Assembly: GCF_005938125.1 (NCBI RefSeq) | Contig: NZ_VCQN01000004.1 | Span: forward strand, 186,001 to 250,000 | Length of the DNA: 64,000 nucleotides | Reading direction: 5' to 3' | Origin: Bacillus sp. BHET2 | Lineage (GTDB): Bacteria; Bacillota; Bacilli; Bacillales; Bacillaceae_B | Shown: piece after piece, positions 52,637 to 61,882 of the stretch | How positions within the stretch are numbered: position 1 is the first letter of the stretch | How the letters are laid out: each line of letters starts with the position of its first letter | Program-made: the position numbers and the translations under genes | Notes under the pieces: generated by a model | What the model was told of the DNA's origin: nothing | Database searches by the model: none | Seen by the model: only the letters and a program-made list of their open reading frames with translations

Positions 52637-53719
52637 TCATAGCCACCATTTTGAATCCGGATAGGCACCCTCTTCTACAAGAAATGTCTCACCAATTTTT
52701 GGAGTTGTAACGAGTATTCCCATTTCATTAGCTTTTTTCGTCACTCGTTCAATCGGATCTGTCCAATCATGAAAAGATAACGTGAAAGCCCCCCAATGAA
52801 CAGGGAGAAGGCAATTCCCCTGAACATCTATATGTGCCTGCACTGTCTCTTCCGGAAGCATATGAATGGGTGCCCATCTGGGGTCATATTGACCACATTC
52901 CATCAGGGACAAGTCGAAGGGACCATATTCTCGTCCGATTTCTTTAAAGTGGGATCCATATCCGCTATCTCCGCTAAAAAAAATTCTTGACGATTTGCCG
53001 ATGATACACCACGAGCACCATAAAGAAGCATTTCGATCATTCAGGCTTCGACCGGAAAAATGTCTTGCAGGGGTACAGACTAAAGTCAATCCGTTCCACT
53101 CTAACTTGTCCCACCAATCAAGTTCTGTAATATGAAGCGGATCTATTCCCCATCGCTCCAAGTGACTTCCAACCCCAATCGGGACGAAGAATTGCTTCAC
53201 TCTATTCTTCAGCTTTTTAATGGTGCCGTAATCGAGATGATCGTAATGGTCATGAGAAAAAATCACTGCATCGATGGAGGGCAGCTCCTCTAATTGAAAG
53301 GGGAGGTCTTTGCTATACCGTTTCCCGCCAAACCAAGGAATTGGAGAGGGTGTTTTTCCAAACATGGGATCAAGTAAAAGCCTCTTCCCATCAATCTCGA
53401 TCATCGATGCAGAATGTCCAAACCACGTAACATTCGTGACAGGATAGGGATGCTGAAAAGAAGGGAAGTCCACTCTTGGAAGATCTTCATGGGGTTTGCG
53501 GTTAGGATTTCTTATTAAAAGATCGCGAAACATTGAAACAGTGCTTGAGAGGCTTGTATCCATGGAAGTTGGAACTGAATTTTGAAAGGAGTCTTGTGAA
53601 TACTGAGAAGATGATTGAACTTTCTCCTGTGCAGGCTTTCCCCCGAATGCCGGATAATACCGTACAACCAAGAAACCTATTATTAAGATCGTTAAAAGTG
53701 AAATCAGTGAAATAATCAT
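52637..53719 (-). CDS. MBL-fold metallohydrolase, NAPE-PLD-like
   Basis: A 360-residue protein with one N-terminal membrane helix (ISLISLLTILIIGFLVV), a Ser/Gln-rich linker and a metallo-beta-lactamase domain. Metal motif FSHDHYDHLDY (HxHxDH), upstream TWFGHSASMIEIDGKRLLLD, then FSGDSGYGSHFKEIG and LPVHWGAFTLSFHDW. These match the UlaG/NAPE-PLD-like group. Substrate unknown; it should face outside or be membrane-tethered depending on helix orientation. AAAAGGAGAA precedes ATG. Confidence 0.85.
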   Translation of the reverse strand: MIISLISLLTILIIGFLVVRYYPAFGGKPAQEKVQSSSQYSQDSFQNSVPTSMDTSLSSTVSMFRDLLIRNPNRKPHEDLPRVDFPSFQHPYPVTNVTWFGHSASMIEIDGKRLLLDPMFGKTPSPIPWFGGKRYSKDLPFQLEELPSIDAVIFSHDHYDHLDYGTIKKLKNRVKQFFVPIGVGSHLERWGIDPLHITELDWWDKLEWNGLTLVCTPARHFSGRSLNDRNASLWCSWCIIGKSSRIFFSGDSGYGSHFKEIGREYGPFDLSLMECGQYDPRWAPIHMLPEETVQAHIDVQGNCLLPVHWGAFTLSFHDWTDPIERVTKKANEMGILVTTPKIGETFLVEEGAYPDSKWWL

Positions 53720-53883
53720 GGAGATTCTCCTTTTTGTGAGATATCTTTTACTATCTCAGATTAGATAGGAACTGTCCAAAAAGAAGGGAATTCACAATTA
53801 AGGATTAATTAAGATTTTCGTTATGAATCCATAAGGTTTGTTTTTTATACTAACGTTAATTGTTAAAGGAAGGAATGATTACA

Positions 53884-54498
53884 ATGAAAAAATGGATGAT
53901 TGGACTAGTGGTAGTAGGAGTTCTTGGAGTGGGATGGTGGCTTGTCTCTCCGCTATTTTTAGATAAGGTAGTGAATGAGGCCCCTGTAATGTCAGATCAC
54001 TCAAATATGAATGAAGAAGAAGAGAACACTATGGAAGAGAAGGATGCCATGTCAGGTGATTCAAAGATGGATCAAGAAGATATGAATGACGACACAATGG
54101 AAGAGCAAGATGACATGAAAGACGAAACAATGGAAGAAACCGATTCATCTTCGTCAGATGACATGACAAAGGATACAATGAAAACAGATGAATTAATGGG
54201 AACATTTTCAGGAGCAGATTCTGGTCATACTGCAAAAGGCAGCGTGATGGTGTCAGATAAAAATATTCGATTGGAAGATTTTGAAGTGACCAATGGGCCG
54301 GATCTTTACGTTTACTTAGTAGAGGAAGGTCAAGAAACAAAGGATGGGGTTTCCCTTGGCGAATTAAAAGGGAACATGGGTAATCAAAATTATGAGGTTC
54401 CTAAAGGCGAATCCGTATCAGCCGGGATGAAAATTGTGATTTGGTGCAAGCAATTTAATGTTGATTTCGGAAGTGCAGAATTAGGTTCAAAGATGTAA
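53884..54498 (+). CDS. Membrane-anchored DM13-domain protein with Met/Asp/Glu-rich linker
   Basis: A 204-residue protein (ATG 53884; an ATG at 53875 is alternative). The N-terminal helix WMIGLVVVGVLGVGWWLV anchors it. Residues 35-105 form an acidic linker with 12 Met in repeats such as TMEEKDAM, KMDQEDMNDDTMEEQDDM and ETMEETD. The DM13 domain follows (LMGTFSGADSGHTAKGSVMV, GPDLYVYLVEEGQ) with the conserved Cys in KIVIWCKQFNVDFG. DM13 is a suggested redox or electron-transfer domain. First gene of an operon with a two-component system and MsrAB. Confidence 0.8.
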   Translation: MKKWMIGLVVVGVLGVGWWLVSPLFLDKVVNEAPVMSDHSNMNEEEENTMEEKDAMSGDSKMDQEDMNDDTMEEQDDMKDETMEETDSSSSDDMTKDTMKTDELMGTFSGADSGHTAKGSVMVSDKNIRLEDFEVTNGPDLYVYLVEEGQETKDGVSLGELKGNMGNQNYEVPKGESVSAGMKIVIWCKQFNVDFGSAELGSKM

Positions 54499-54511
54499 AG
54501 GAGCGTTTAAA

Positions 54512-55219
54512 ATGGCAAACAAGGTGCTGTTAGTAGATGACGAAGAAAATATTGTTGATGTATGTTCACGCTATCTGGTGCGAGAAGGCTACGAAGTGAG
54601 CACAGCCTTTAACGGTAAAGAAGCAATCGAGCGGTATGAAACATTTCATCCGGACATTGTGGTCCTCGATATCATGATGCCTGAAATGGATGGGTGGCAG
54701 GTAGCCGAGAAGATAAGAGAGGACCACGATACCCCCATCATCATGCTAACAGCACTCGGACAAGAGAAGGACCGGATTTACGGGCTCACAATAGGGGCGG
54801 ACGACTATGTCACGAAACCATTCAGCCCTCGTGAGCTACTGCTTCGGGTGAAAAATGTGTTAAGAAGGACCTACTCTGCACCTGCAAAGGATGAAAGGGG
54901 AGAGGTTCTGACTTGGAGTGGACTACTCATTGATCGAAATAAACGTAAGGTAATTGCAGGAGGGCAGGAAGTTGAGATGACAGTGAAAGAGTTTGAGTTG
55001 TTATCTTTACTGGCACAACACCCTTCTCAGGTGTTTTCCAAATCCCAACTGATCGAAACGTTATGGGGATACGAGTATTTGGGAGATGCGAATACCATTA
55101 ATGTCCATATTCGTAGGTTAAGGGAAAAGATAGAGGAAGATGCATCTGAACCTAAATGGATTAAAACAGTCTGGGGAATTGGGTATAAATTTGAGGGGAA
55201 TCAATCATATGAAAATTAG
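54512..55219 (+). CDS. OmpR-family response regulator
   Basis: A 235-residue regulator. Receiver: acidic DDEEN near residues 9-13, phosphoacceptor Asp53 in VVLDIMMPEMDGW, Lys in VTKPFSPRELL. Winged helix: MTVKEFELLSLLAQHPSQVF and ANTINVHIRRLREKI. It starts 13 nt after the DM13 gene and its end overlaps the kinase start by 11 nt. Likely controls this operon, probably in response to oxidative or envelope stress (inference). Confidence 0.94.
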   Translation: MANKVLLVDDEENIVDVCSRYLVREGYEVSTAFNGKEAIERYETFHPDIVVLDIMMPEMDGWQVAEKIREDHDTPIIMLTALGQEKDRIYGLTIGADDYVTKPFSPRELLLRVKNVLRRTYSAPAKDERGEVLTWSGLLIDRNKRKVIAGGQEVEMTVKEFELLSLLAQHPSQVFSKSQLIETLWGYEYLGDANTINVHIRRLREKIEEDASEPKWIKTVWGIGYKFEGNQSYEN

Positions 55220-56261
55220 AACGCTGCTCATTTTAGCCAATACGATTTCTTTGGTTGTGATTCTTGTATTTCTCACCATCTCCTATATCCAAATGTTTAT
55301 TTCAACCGATATCATTATTCTCCTTTCTATCATTACGATGGGAGCGGGGCTATTATCCTTTGCTGTGAATTTGATGATCACTTCCCCGCTGTTAATATCT
55401 GTGAAGCAGATGAGCAAGGAAGCGGAGAGGATGGCACGGGGTGACTTTGATGTGAAAGTGACAGAAACAGGCCCGCAGGAAATTAAAGAACTGGCTGCTA
55501 ACTTTAATCATATGTCCACTCGGATCGAAGGGATGTTTGAGGAATTGAAGGAATCGGAAAAGTTTAAGAGCGAACTGATCGCCAATGTCTCTCATGATCT
55601 CAGAACTCCCTTGTCGTCGATCCATTCGTTTGTAGCTGCTTTGAATGATGACATTATTGAAGATCGGGAAACGCGGAAACGCTATTATGAAACGATACTG
55701 TCAGAAACGGAAAAATTAAGTGTATTGATTGAAGAGGTGTTGGAGTTTTCTCAGCTGGAGAACAGAAAGCTTTCTTGGAATCCTGAGCGTACCCTTATAG
55801 ATAAGCTTCTCATCGAAACCATACAGCAATTCGAGCGGGTATTACAGGAGAAAGGGATGGAAGTGAAAGTTGAATATGATGAAAACTTGCCTCAGGTCCC
55901 TTTAATGCCCATACAAATAAAAAGGGTGATGACGAATCTTATCCAAAATGCTCTATCTTTTTCACCGGATCATACTTCTATGGACATCCGGGCAGTGAAG
56001 AAAGGGGAGCAGATGGTCTTTTCCGTGACAGATCAAGGAAAGGGTATCCCCCTTCAAGAACAGGCTTCAATCTTTGAACGATTCTACCGGGTAGAGAAGT
56101 CTAGGAATAAAGCGGGGGGAGGATCAGGCCTCGGACTCTCCATAAGCAGAGAAATCATTCAACTTCACGGCGGGGAAATTGGGGTTGAGAGTGATGGAAA
56201 GTCAGGAAGCACCTTTTGGTTTCAATTACCTCTAGAAAATATCGAGGAGGAGAGAAAATGA
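55209..56261 (+). CDS. Sensor histidine kinase
   Basis: A 350-residue kinase, ATG 55209. Two N-terminal helices (about 5-27 and 33-57) are separated by only a few residues, so there is almost no external sensor domain; signals are probably read in the membrane (intramembrane-sensing type). HAMP follows, then His[15 protein letters not shown] box [19 protein letters not shown] and [15 protein letters not shown] overlap with the msrAB gene. Confidence 0.93.
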   Translation: MKIRTLLILANTISLVVILVFLTISYIQMFISTDIIILLSIITMGAGLLSFAVNLMITSPLLISVKQMSKEAERMARGDFDVKVTETGPQEIKELAANFNHMSTRIEGMFEELKESEKFKSELIANVSHDLRTPLSSIHSFVAALNDDIIEDRETRKRYYETILSETEKLSVLIEEVLEFSQLENRKLSWNPERTLIDKLLIETIQQFERVLQEKGMEVKVEYDENLPQVPLMPIQIKRVMTNLIQNALSFSPDHTSMDIRAVKKGEQMVFSVTDQGKGIPLQEQASIFERFYRVEKSRNKAGGGSGLGLSISREIIQLHGGEIGVESDGKSGSTFWFQLPLENIEEERK

Positions 56262-57400
56262 AAAAAGTGATGATCGGAATTGGCTTGGTACTCGTAGTGA
56301 GTCTTACAGCTTTTTTTGGACCGAAATTATATGCTAGTGTGACCCAGAAGTCTTTGGGGAGTGAAGCAGTGAAAACAGATATGCTCGATGAAGAACATGC
56401 CATCGCTACCTTCGCAGGAGGATGCTTCTGGTGCATGGAGCCTCCTTTTGAGAAATTGGATGGGGTGTACGCTGTCATTTCGGGATACACAGGTGGTGAG
56501 GAAAAGAATCCAACCTACGATGAAGTATCTTCCAAACAAACAGGACATGTGGAAGCCGTTCAAGTGGAGTACAATCCTGAAGTGATTACGTATAAGCAGT
56601 TATTAAAGGTGTTCTGGAGACAAATCGATCCGACCGATGCAGGTGGACAATTCGTTGATCGTGGTCCTCAATATGTTAGCGGCATTTTCTATCATGATGA
56701 GGAACAGAAACAAATGGCGCAGCAGTCAAAACAAGAACTAACAGACTCAGGTCGCTTTGAAGAAGAAATAGTAACGGAGATCCAACCGGCGAATACGTTC
56801 TACAAAGCGGAAGAGTACCACCAGGATTATTATAAGAAAAATGAATTGAGTTATAAGTTTTACCGAAGTAACTCAGGCAGAGATGATTTCTTGGATGAAG
56901 CTTGGGGGGATGATCGACATATCAAGCTTGAAACCAACTCTCTCTACCCTTCATATACGGACAAAGAATTAAAAGAAAAGCTGACAGATATTCAATACCA
57001 GGTCACGCAGGAAGAGGGAACAGAGGAAGCATTCAACAATGAGTATTGGGATAACAAAGAGGAAGGTATATATGTGGACGTTATTTCGGGTGAACCTTTG
57101 TTCAGCTCGAAAGATAAATTCAAAAGTGGAACAGGTTGGCCAAGTTTCTCACAGCCACTTGTTGAAGACAACATTGTAGAAGTAGAGGACCGGGGACTGT
57201 TCATGTCAAGAACGGAAGTCAGAAGTAAACATGCGGACTCACACCTGGGGCATGTATTTGACGATGGTCCGAAACCAACGGGATTAAGATATTGTATGAA
57301 TTCTGCCGCTCTTCGTTTTGTGCCGAAAGCTGAGCTTGAAGAACAGGGATATGGTGACTTTGTGTCTCAATTTGAAATGAATGAGGAGGGGACATCATGA
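56258..57400 (+). CDS. msrAB: Exported MsrA-MsrB fusion methionine sulfoxide reductase
   Basis: A 380-residue bifunctional enzyme. An N-terminal signal anchor ([18 protein letters not shown]) exports it. MsrA (about residues 45-200) has [17 protein letters not shown] with the catalytic Cys. MsrB (about 240-375) has [24 protein letters not shown] and [11 protein letters not shown] with the catalytic Cys. The CxxC zinc pairs of many MsrB proteins are missing, as in several MsrAB fusions. It reduces both S- and R-sulfoxides of Met in exported proteins; an external reductant partner is not seen here. Overlaps its neighbours by ATGA. Confidence 0.93.
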   Translation: MKKVMIGIGLVLVVSLTAFFGPKLYASVTQKSLGSEAVKTDMLDEEHAIATFAGGCFWCMEPPFEKLDGVYAVISGYTGGEEKNPTYDEVSSKQTGHVEAVQVEYNPEVITYKQLLKVFWRQIDPTDAGGQFVDRGPQYVSGIFYHDEEQKQMAQQSKQELTDSGRFEEEIVTEIQPANTFYKAEEYHQDYYKKNELSYKFYRSNSGRDDFLDEAWGDDRHIKLETNSLYPSYTDKELKEKLTDIQYQVTQEEGTEEAFNNEYWDNKEEGIYVDVISGEPLFSSKDKFKSGTGWPSFSQPLVEDNIVEVEDRGLFMSRTEVRSKHADSHLGHVFDDGPKPTGLRYCMNSAALRFVPKAELEEQGYGDFVSQFEMNEEGTS

Positions 57401-58035
57401 ATTCTGCTTCCCAATTGCGACCTGCTTCGAACATACAGAAGCTCCTGGGGAAACTCGTGAATTACTCGAAAAAGGAAGTTATCTTTCAGCCTTTTTCTTT
57501 AGGGGAAAATCTATATATGATCCAGTCAGGGAAAATAAAACTATACAAAAACAGCGAGGATGGGCGTAACACCATCCTTACTGTACTAGGGGCGGGGGAG
57601 TTTTTTAGTAATATTCCACGTTTTAGCCTGGACGATGAAGGCGTGTATGCTGAATCGATCGAACCAACAGAAGTGTGTGTTCTATCCCTTAAACAGGTAG
57701 ATAACTTACGCCTCACTCATCCACTGGTGATGACAGAGCTATATTCAGCCCTAAATCACCATATGAAGCAAAGAAACATGTTCTTGGAACGAATCATGTA
57801 TGCACCTGTAAAAGAAAGAATCCTCCATCTCATGTCCTTTTTGATGAAAAGCTTTGGAGATAAACAAGGAAAGCTGATCAAAATCAATGTCCCCCTCACC
57901 CACCAAGACATCGCAAACTTCATAGGGTCAACGAGAGAAACGGTAACCAGCCTCACAAAAGAACTGATAACAGAAGGACATATCAAAAAAATCGATAAGT
58001 ACTATCATATTATGAGAGTGACGGACCTTTATTAG
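57397..58035 (+). CDS. Crp/Fnr-family transcriptional regulator
   Basis: A 212-residue protein. Cyclic-nucleotide-binding-like domain ([36 protein letters not shown]) and C-terminal winged helix [20 protein letters not shown]. It has a single Cys (VCVL) and no N-terminal Cys cluster, so it is not an oxygen-sensing FNR. The ligand is unknown. Last gene of the DM13-TCS-msrAB operon, overlapping msrAB by ATGA. Confidence 0.9.
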   Translation: MNSASQLRPASNIQKLLGKLVNYSKKEVIFQPFSLGENLYMIQSGKIKLYKNSEDGRNTILTVLGAGEFFSNIPRFSLDDEGVYAESIEPTEVCVLSLKQVDNLRLTHPLVMTELYSALNHHMKQRNMFLERIMYAPVKERILHLMSFLMKSFGDKQGKLIKINVPLTHQDIANFIGSTRETVTSLTKELITEGHIKKIDKYYHIMRVTDLY

Positions 58036-58047
58036 GGTCTGTCACTC
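58016..58047 (+). terminator. Terminator of the DM13-msrAB operon
   Basis: GAGTGACGGACC and GGGTCTGTCACTC form a stem that overlaps the last codons of the regulator gene. Its arms are related to the GGACGGACC repeat. The T run is weak. Confidence 0.6.
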
Positions 58048-58185
58048 ATCATCTGTTTAAGTGGAGCGCGATTGTTGGAGGGTGATTCCTTACTGTTTAT
58101 CACTTGAAGAAAATGTAGCCATGTAGTTGTTTAGAGGAGAAAAGAGGCTACTGACAGGACGATATGGCAGTAGCCCTTATGAAAG

Positions 58186-58596
58186 TTATTTTTTCGTATA
58201 ATTCAAGTCCCAATTGATTCCGTAGGGGTCCTTCACTTTTGCATAGAGGGCACCCCAGAAAGTGTCCTGAAGCTCCATAACAACTGTGCCTTTTTCAGTT
58301 AAACGACGATAATAAGTATGGATTTCCTCTTCACTTTCCAGTTCAAGGACAAGTGAGATATGATTTCCTGCAGTAGGTGCCTGGCCAGGAAAGCTGTCAG
58401 ACATCATGAAGAAAAGTTCCCCTTTTTTGAATTGAGCATGCATGATATGCTCAGCTATTTCCGGAGGGCTTGGAAAATCCGCCTCGCCGAAAGTCATGAC
58501 GCTAAGGATTTCCCCTTCAAACACTTCTTTGTAGTACTCTAATGCTTCCTTTGCTTGACCATCGAAACTAAAATAAGGTGTAGCCTGATGTTTCAT
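58186..58596 (-). CDS. PhnB-like VOC-family protein
   Basis: A 136-residue single-module glyoxalase-fold protein of the PhnB/YjdN type: TPYFSFDGQAKEALEYYKEV at the start, IMHAQFKKGELFFMMSD, and AKVKDPYGINWDLNY at the end. These proteins are often uncharacterised; no substrate can be assigned. CTGGAGTGGAG precedes ATG. Confidence 0.85.
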   Translation of the reverse strand: MKHQATPYFSFDGQAKEALEYYKEVFEGEILSVMTFGEADFPSPPEIAEHIMHAQFKKGELFFMMSDSFPGQAPTAGNHISLVLELESEEEIHTYYRRLTEKGTVVMELQDTFWGALYAKVKDPYGINWDLNYTKK

Positions 58597-58734
58597 ATTT
58601 CTCCACTCCAGTTCGCATGTATTTTAGTACTCTTTTAGTATAAATCATTGAACAATAATAAAACAAGAACAAATGTTCGTTTTCTGATAAATAAAAAGGG
58701 ATAGGCAGCAAGAGTGCCTATCCACGTTCATTCA

Positions 58735-59157
58735 TTAAAATAATTCAGTTTGCAATTCAACTTCAATATTTCCGTTGGTAGCTTTGGAATAAGGGCATAC
58801 CCCGTGTGCTTTATCAACTAGCTGCTTTGCTTCGTCTAGTTCAACTCCGTTAACAGCGACTGATAATACCACTGCTAATTTAAATCCGCCGTCTGTATCT
58901 TTGCCTATGGAAACTTCAGCTGTTACGTTCGATTCGATTCGTTTCTTTTCCTGACGAGCAACTAAATTAAGTGCGCTATCGAAACAAGCGGCATATCCGG
59001 CTGCGAAAAGCTGCTCTGGATTCGTTGATCCTTCTGATCCGTTTCCTCCAAGTGATTTAGGCATGGCCAAACCGATATCCAACACTCCGTCACTGCTTGT
59101 CACTTTTCCTGCACGACCACCCGTAGCGGTCGCTTTTGCTGTGTATAATGCATTCAT
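58735..59157 (-). CDS. ohrA: Organic hydroperoxide resistance protein Ohr
   Basis: A 140-residue OsmC/Ohr-family peroxidase. ATG 59157 follows AGAGGAGTG. Both catalytic Cys are present: GYAACFDSALNLVA and HGVCPYSKATNGN. NPEQLFAAGYAACF is the family signature. It reduces organic hydroperoxides using dihydrolipoyl thiols. Divergent from ohrR, the standard arrangement. Confidence 0.95.
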   Translation of the reverse strand: MNALYTAKATATGGRAGKVTSSDGVLDIGLAMPKSLGGNGSEGSTNPEQLFAAGYAACFDSALNLVARQEKKRIESNVTAEVSIGKDTDGGFKLAVVLSVAVNGVELDEAKQLVDKAHGVCPYSKATNGNIEVELQTELF

Positions 59158-59177
59158 TTCGTTCACTCCTCTTTTAG

Positions 59178-59260
59178 TTGTGTGCAATTAATTAGTACAA
59201 TACTATAATAAAACCTTCAGTATTAATTGTCAACAATTTAATTGTGTGCAATTTAATTTG
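59178..59260. promoter_or_regulatory. OhrR operator region between ohrA and ohrR
   Basis: ACAATTTAATTGT (59233-59245), then GTG, then CAATTTAATTTG (59249-59260) matches the paired ACAATTNAATTGT-type OhrR operator. A further half-site, GCAATTAATTAGTAC, lies near 59183 on the ohrA side. OhrR would repress until its Cys is oxidised. Confidence 0.75.
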
Positions 59261-59324
59261 ATAACCGAGGTTTATTTGTGTATGATAATCACAATTATTA
59301 TGTACAAGAAAAGGACGGTCATTC

Positions 59325-59753
59325 ATGAATAATCCACTTTTATTAGAAAATCAAATCTGCTTTAAAATTTATACGGCAGAACGTGAGATCACCAAGCTCT
59401 ACAGAGGGTTACTGGAAGAAATCGGCGTGACGTATCCTCAATATTTGGCCTTGTTGGTATTATGGGAAGAGAAAACGATATCTGTGAAAGAATTGGGGAA
59501 AAAGCTATTCTTGGATTCGGGTACATTGACTCCAATGCTGAAAAGAATGGAAGCAAACGGACTGGTTGAGCGTAGGCGTTCTGTGGAGGATGAGAGAAGC
59601 GTGGTCATCACTCTTGCCAAAAAAGGCGAGGCGATGGAGGATAAAGCGGCTTGTGTGCCCAGTCGATTAGTGGAGAGGCTAGAAATGGAAGGGGAAGAGT
59701 TAGAGCAGTTGGATCGTACATTGACCACAATCTTGGGGAAATTGCAGAAATAA
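59325..59753 (+). CDS. ohrR: Organic hydroperoxide regulator OhrR (MarR family)
   Basis: A 142-residue MarR-type repressor. The reactive Cys is Cys12 in LLLENQICFKIYTAERE, equivalent to Cys15 of B. subtilis OhrR. HTH: ISVKELGKKLFLDSGTLTPM with MLKRMEANGLVERRR; wing: DERSVVITLAKKG. One other Cys (AACVPS) is present in the C-terminal half. AAGGACGG precedes ATG. Confidence 0.94.
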   Translation: MNNPLLLENQICFKIYTAEREITKLYRGLLEEIGVTYPQYLALLVLWEEKTISVKELGKKLFLDSGTLTPMLKRMEANGLVERRRSVEDERSVVITLAKKGEAMEDKAACVPSRLVERLEMEGEELEQLDRTLTTILGKLQK

Positions 59754-59814
59754 TGGAGAGTTGAGGGTGGCATAGCCATCCTTTTCTTTAACTTTAAACA
59801 ACCATTTTCAGCAC

Positions 59815-60102
59815 TTATCGAGAAGTCTCCTTTTCCCTCCGGTAAGCAAGCACCGTTGTCTTTAAAGAAGCATAATTTCCAATCGCCGCGTACCCATAAA
59901 AGAATCCCATGAAGATTCCAGTTGCAAGATGTCCTTTATGACTGATGAAAATGGAGAAGAGGAGGCCGAGAATGACGGCGATATTCGGTACTAAGAAAGC
60001 AGGAGGTTTGAAGAAGATTTTAATAAGTTGTGTGAACACGATAATAATCGGAATTGCGATGACAGCATCCCAGATATTAGTGTGAATCGTTGGAAAATCC
60101 AT
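59815..60102 (-). CDS. Small membrane protein, unrecognised
   Basis: A 95-residue protein with three predicted helices (DAVIAIPIIIVFTQLIKIFF, VPNIAVILGLLFSIFI and ATGIFMGFFYGYAAIGNYAS) and a basic C-terminus. Size and helices resemble holin-like or phage-type membrane proteins, but no specific family is evident. AAGGGAGGTG precedes ATG, so translation is likely. Confidence 0.65.
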   Translation of the reverse strand: MDFPTIHTNIWDAVIAIPIIIVFTQLIKIFFKPPAFLVPNIAVILGLLFSIFISHKGHLATGIFMGFFYGYAAIGNYASLKTTVLAYRREKETSR

Positions 60103-60189
60103 GAAGCACCTCCCTTACCGTTTTGTTTATACTATGTCCCGAACGTATTTGAATTAACAAAAAAAATGACCCCTAAAAGGGATCATTGA

Positions 60190-60726
60190 TTATTTAAACG
60201 ATGCATTCCAACGCTCTGCCTTTTCAAGGGCAGCGAGATCATTCACGATTTCACCAGGTTTTACTCCCGCACCAATCATATAATCTGCAAATTCCATATT
60301 GACGAATTCAAAAATATAACCGAACTGCTGTACGAGAGGAAGACCTTTAATTTTTGCAGTGCTTCCACCGGTGATTACTACATATGCTTTTTTCTTCGTA
60401 AGCTCTTCCTTTAAGTTAAAGCGCTCATCCCTCAGGTACTGACTCCATCGATCAAAAAAGTTTTTCATTGGGCCACTCATTCCATACCAATAAAGCGGTG
60501 TGGCAAATAGGATTACGTCATGATTCTCCATTAATTGAACAAGTTGTTCATAATCATCATTGACTGGCAGGAAACCACCTTCTGTATGTCGTAAGTCTTC
60601 GATTGGCTCGATATGCATATCAGCAAGTGAGACAATGGTATGGTCGGTCCCTTCAACGATTTTCCTGGCAAGAAATTCAGAATTACCGTTTTTTCTTGTG
60701 CTTCCTAAAAGGGTTAATATTTTCAT
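60190..60726 (-). CDS. NADPH-dependent FMN reductase / flavodoxin-fold oxidoreductase
   Basis: A 178-residue flavodoxin-fold protein. FMN phosphate loop LLGSTRKNGNSEFLARK near the N-terminus and ATPLYWYGMSGPMKNFFDRW in the middle are typical of NAD(P)H-dependent FMN reductases. It probably reduces flavins or quinones. Divergent from a LysR gene that may control it. Confidence 0.87.
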   Translation of the reverse strand: MKILTLLGSTRKNGNSEFLARKIVEGTDHTIVSLADMHIEPIEDLRHTEGGFLPVNDDYEQLVQLMENHDVILFATPLYWYGMSGPMKNFFDRWSQYLRDERFNLKEELTKKKAYVVITGGSTAKIKGLPLVQQFGYIFEFVNMEFADYMIGAGVKPGEIVNDLAALEKAERWNASFK

Positions 60727-60907
60727 TCCTTAACACTCCTCTATGAATTCATTCTGCACATACATATGCATTGGAAATGTTTTTTGAAGTTGAGTCATCG
60801 TGAACCTCCGAAATGTTACGTTGGATTGGAGTATACCATTGATTGAAGGATTAAAGTTATCTATAATAATCGATACTAACTATCGAAAAAAATGATGGAG
60901 GAACAGC

Positions 60908-61783
60908 ATGGATTTGAATTATTTATATACCTTTAAAGAAGTGGCTAAGTGGGGAAGTTATACAAAGACTGGTGAAGAGCTGGGCTATGCCCAATCGAGT
61001 GTGACAACTCAAATAAAAAAACTGGAACAGCATTACCGCATAAAGTTATTTGAGCGCGTGGGACGGAAAATGCGCCTGACACAATCCGGTGAAGAGCTCT
61101 ATTATTATGTGGAAAAGATCATCTCCCTTTTAGATGAAGCGGAGGAGCGGATATCGAAGGAAAGCAATCTTCGGGGAACTCTCCGTGTGGGGACGGTGGA
61201 ATCATTAGCTGCCTACTTCATCACCCCCTATATTAAGCAATTGAAAGAACATCACCCTGAGTTAAAGATTCTATTAGAATCGGGGCTTTGTCCCAATCTT
61301 AAAGATGGTACCCTTGAAGGGAAGTTCGACCTCTCCATTTTGCTGGACCGGTATGTGGAGCATCCGGAATTGACTACGATTCCTATTCGACAGGAACAGC
61401 TCGTTATGATCGCACCTCCGAAACATCACTTATGTGCAATGGAGGAGATGAATCTTCTAGAGCTTGAATCGGAAACTCTGATTTTAACGGAGGAAGGGTG
61501 CTCTTACAGAGTGCTCCTGGAGCAATTGCTGAAAGAGGAAAATGTGCAAGCAAAATCAGTGATTTCCTTTAGCAGTTTAGAGGCAATCAAGCAGTGTGTA
61601 GCCGACGATTTAGGACTTGCCATCTTACCTGCAATCGCAGTGAATAAAGAAATCGAGAGTGGTAAGGTGGTTCAGCTTCCTTTTGATCTTGAGAATATAA
61701 TTGTTTATACACAAATTGTATACCAAAAAAAGAAATGGCTGACACCTCCAATAAATCAATTGATTTCATCCTTAACCGATTAA
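60908..61783 (+). CDS. LysR-family transcriptional regulator
   Basis: A 291-residue LTTR. The N-terminal HTH is typical: YLYTFKEVAKWGSYTKTGEE, then LGYAQSSVTTQIKKLEQHY and KLFERVGRKMRLTQSGEEL. Effector domain starts GTLRVGTVESLAAYFITPYI. The 180-bp region before it is shared with the divergent flavin-reductase gene; GATACTAACTATC near 60870 could be part of an operator. Effector unknown. Confidence 0.92.
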   Translation: MDLNYLYTFKEVAKWGSYTKTGEELGYAQSSVTTQIKKLEQHYRIKLFERVGRKMRLTQSGEELYYYVEKIISLLDEAEERISKESNLRGTLRVGTVESLAAYFITPYIKQLKEHHPELKILLESGLCPNLKDGTLEGKFDLSILLDRYVEHPELTTIPIRQEQLVMIAPPKHHLCAMEEMNLLELESETLILTEEGCSYRVLLEQLLKEENVQAKSVISFSSLEAIKQCVADDLGLAILPAIAVNKEIESGKVVQLPFDLENIIVYTQIVYQKKKWLTPPINQLISSLTD

Positions 61784-61882
61784 CTATCAAAATTTTTGAT
61801 GATATGAATGGGAAAGTATCAATATCAGTAGATATGATACTAGTGATAAAATGAAAACACATGACAAAAATGAGGTGCAAAT

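Noticed and set aside
59815..60102. Phage holin as evidence of a prophage
   Set aside because: Only three helices and size are similar; no lysin, structural phage genes or attachment sites are nearby.
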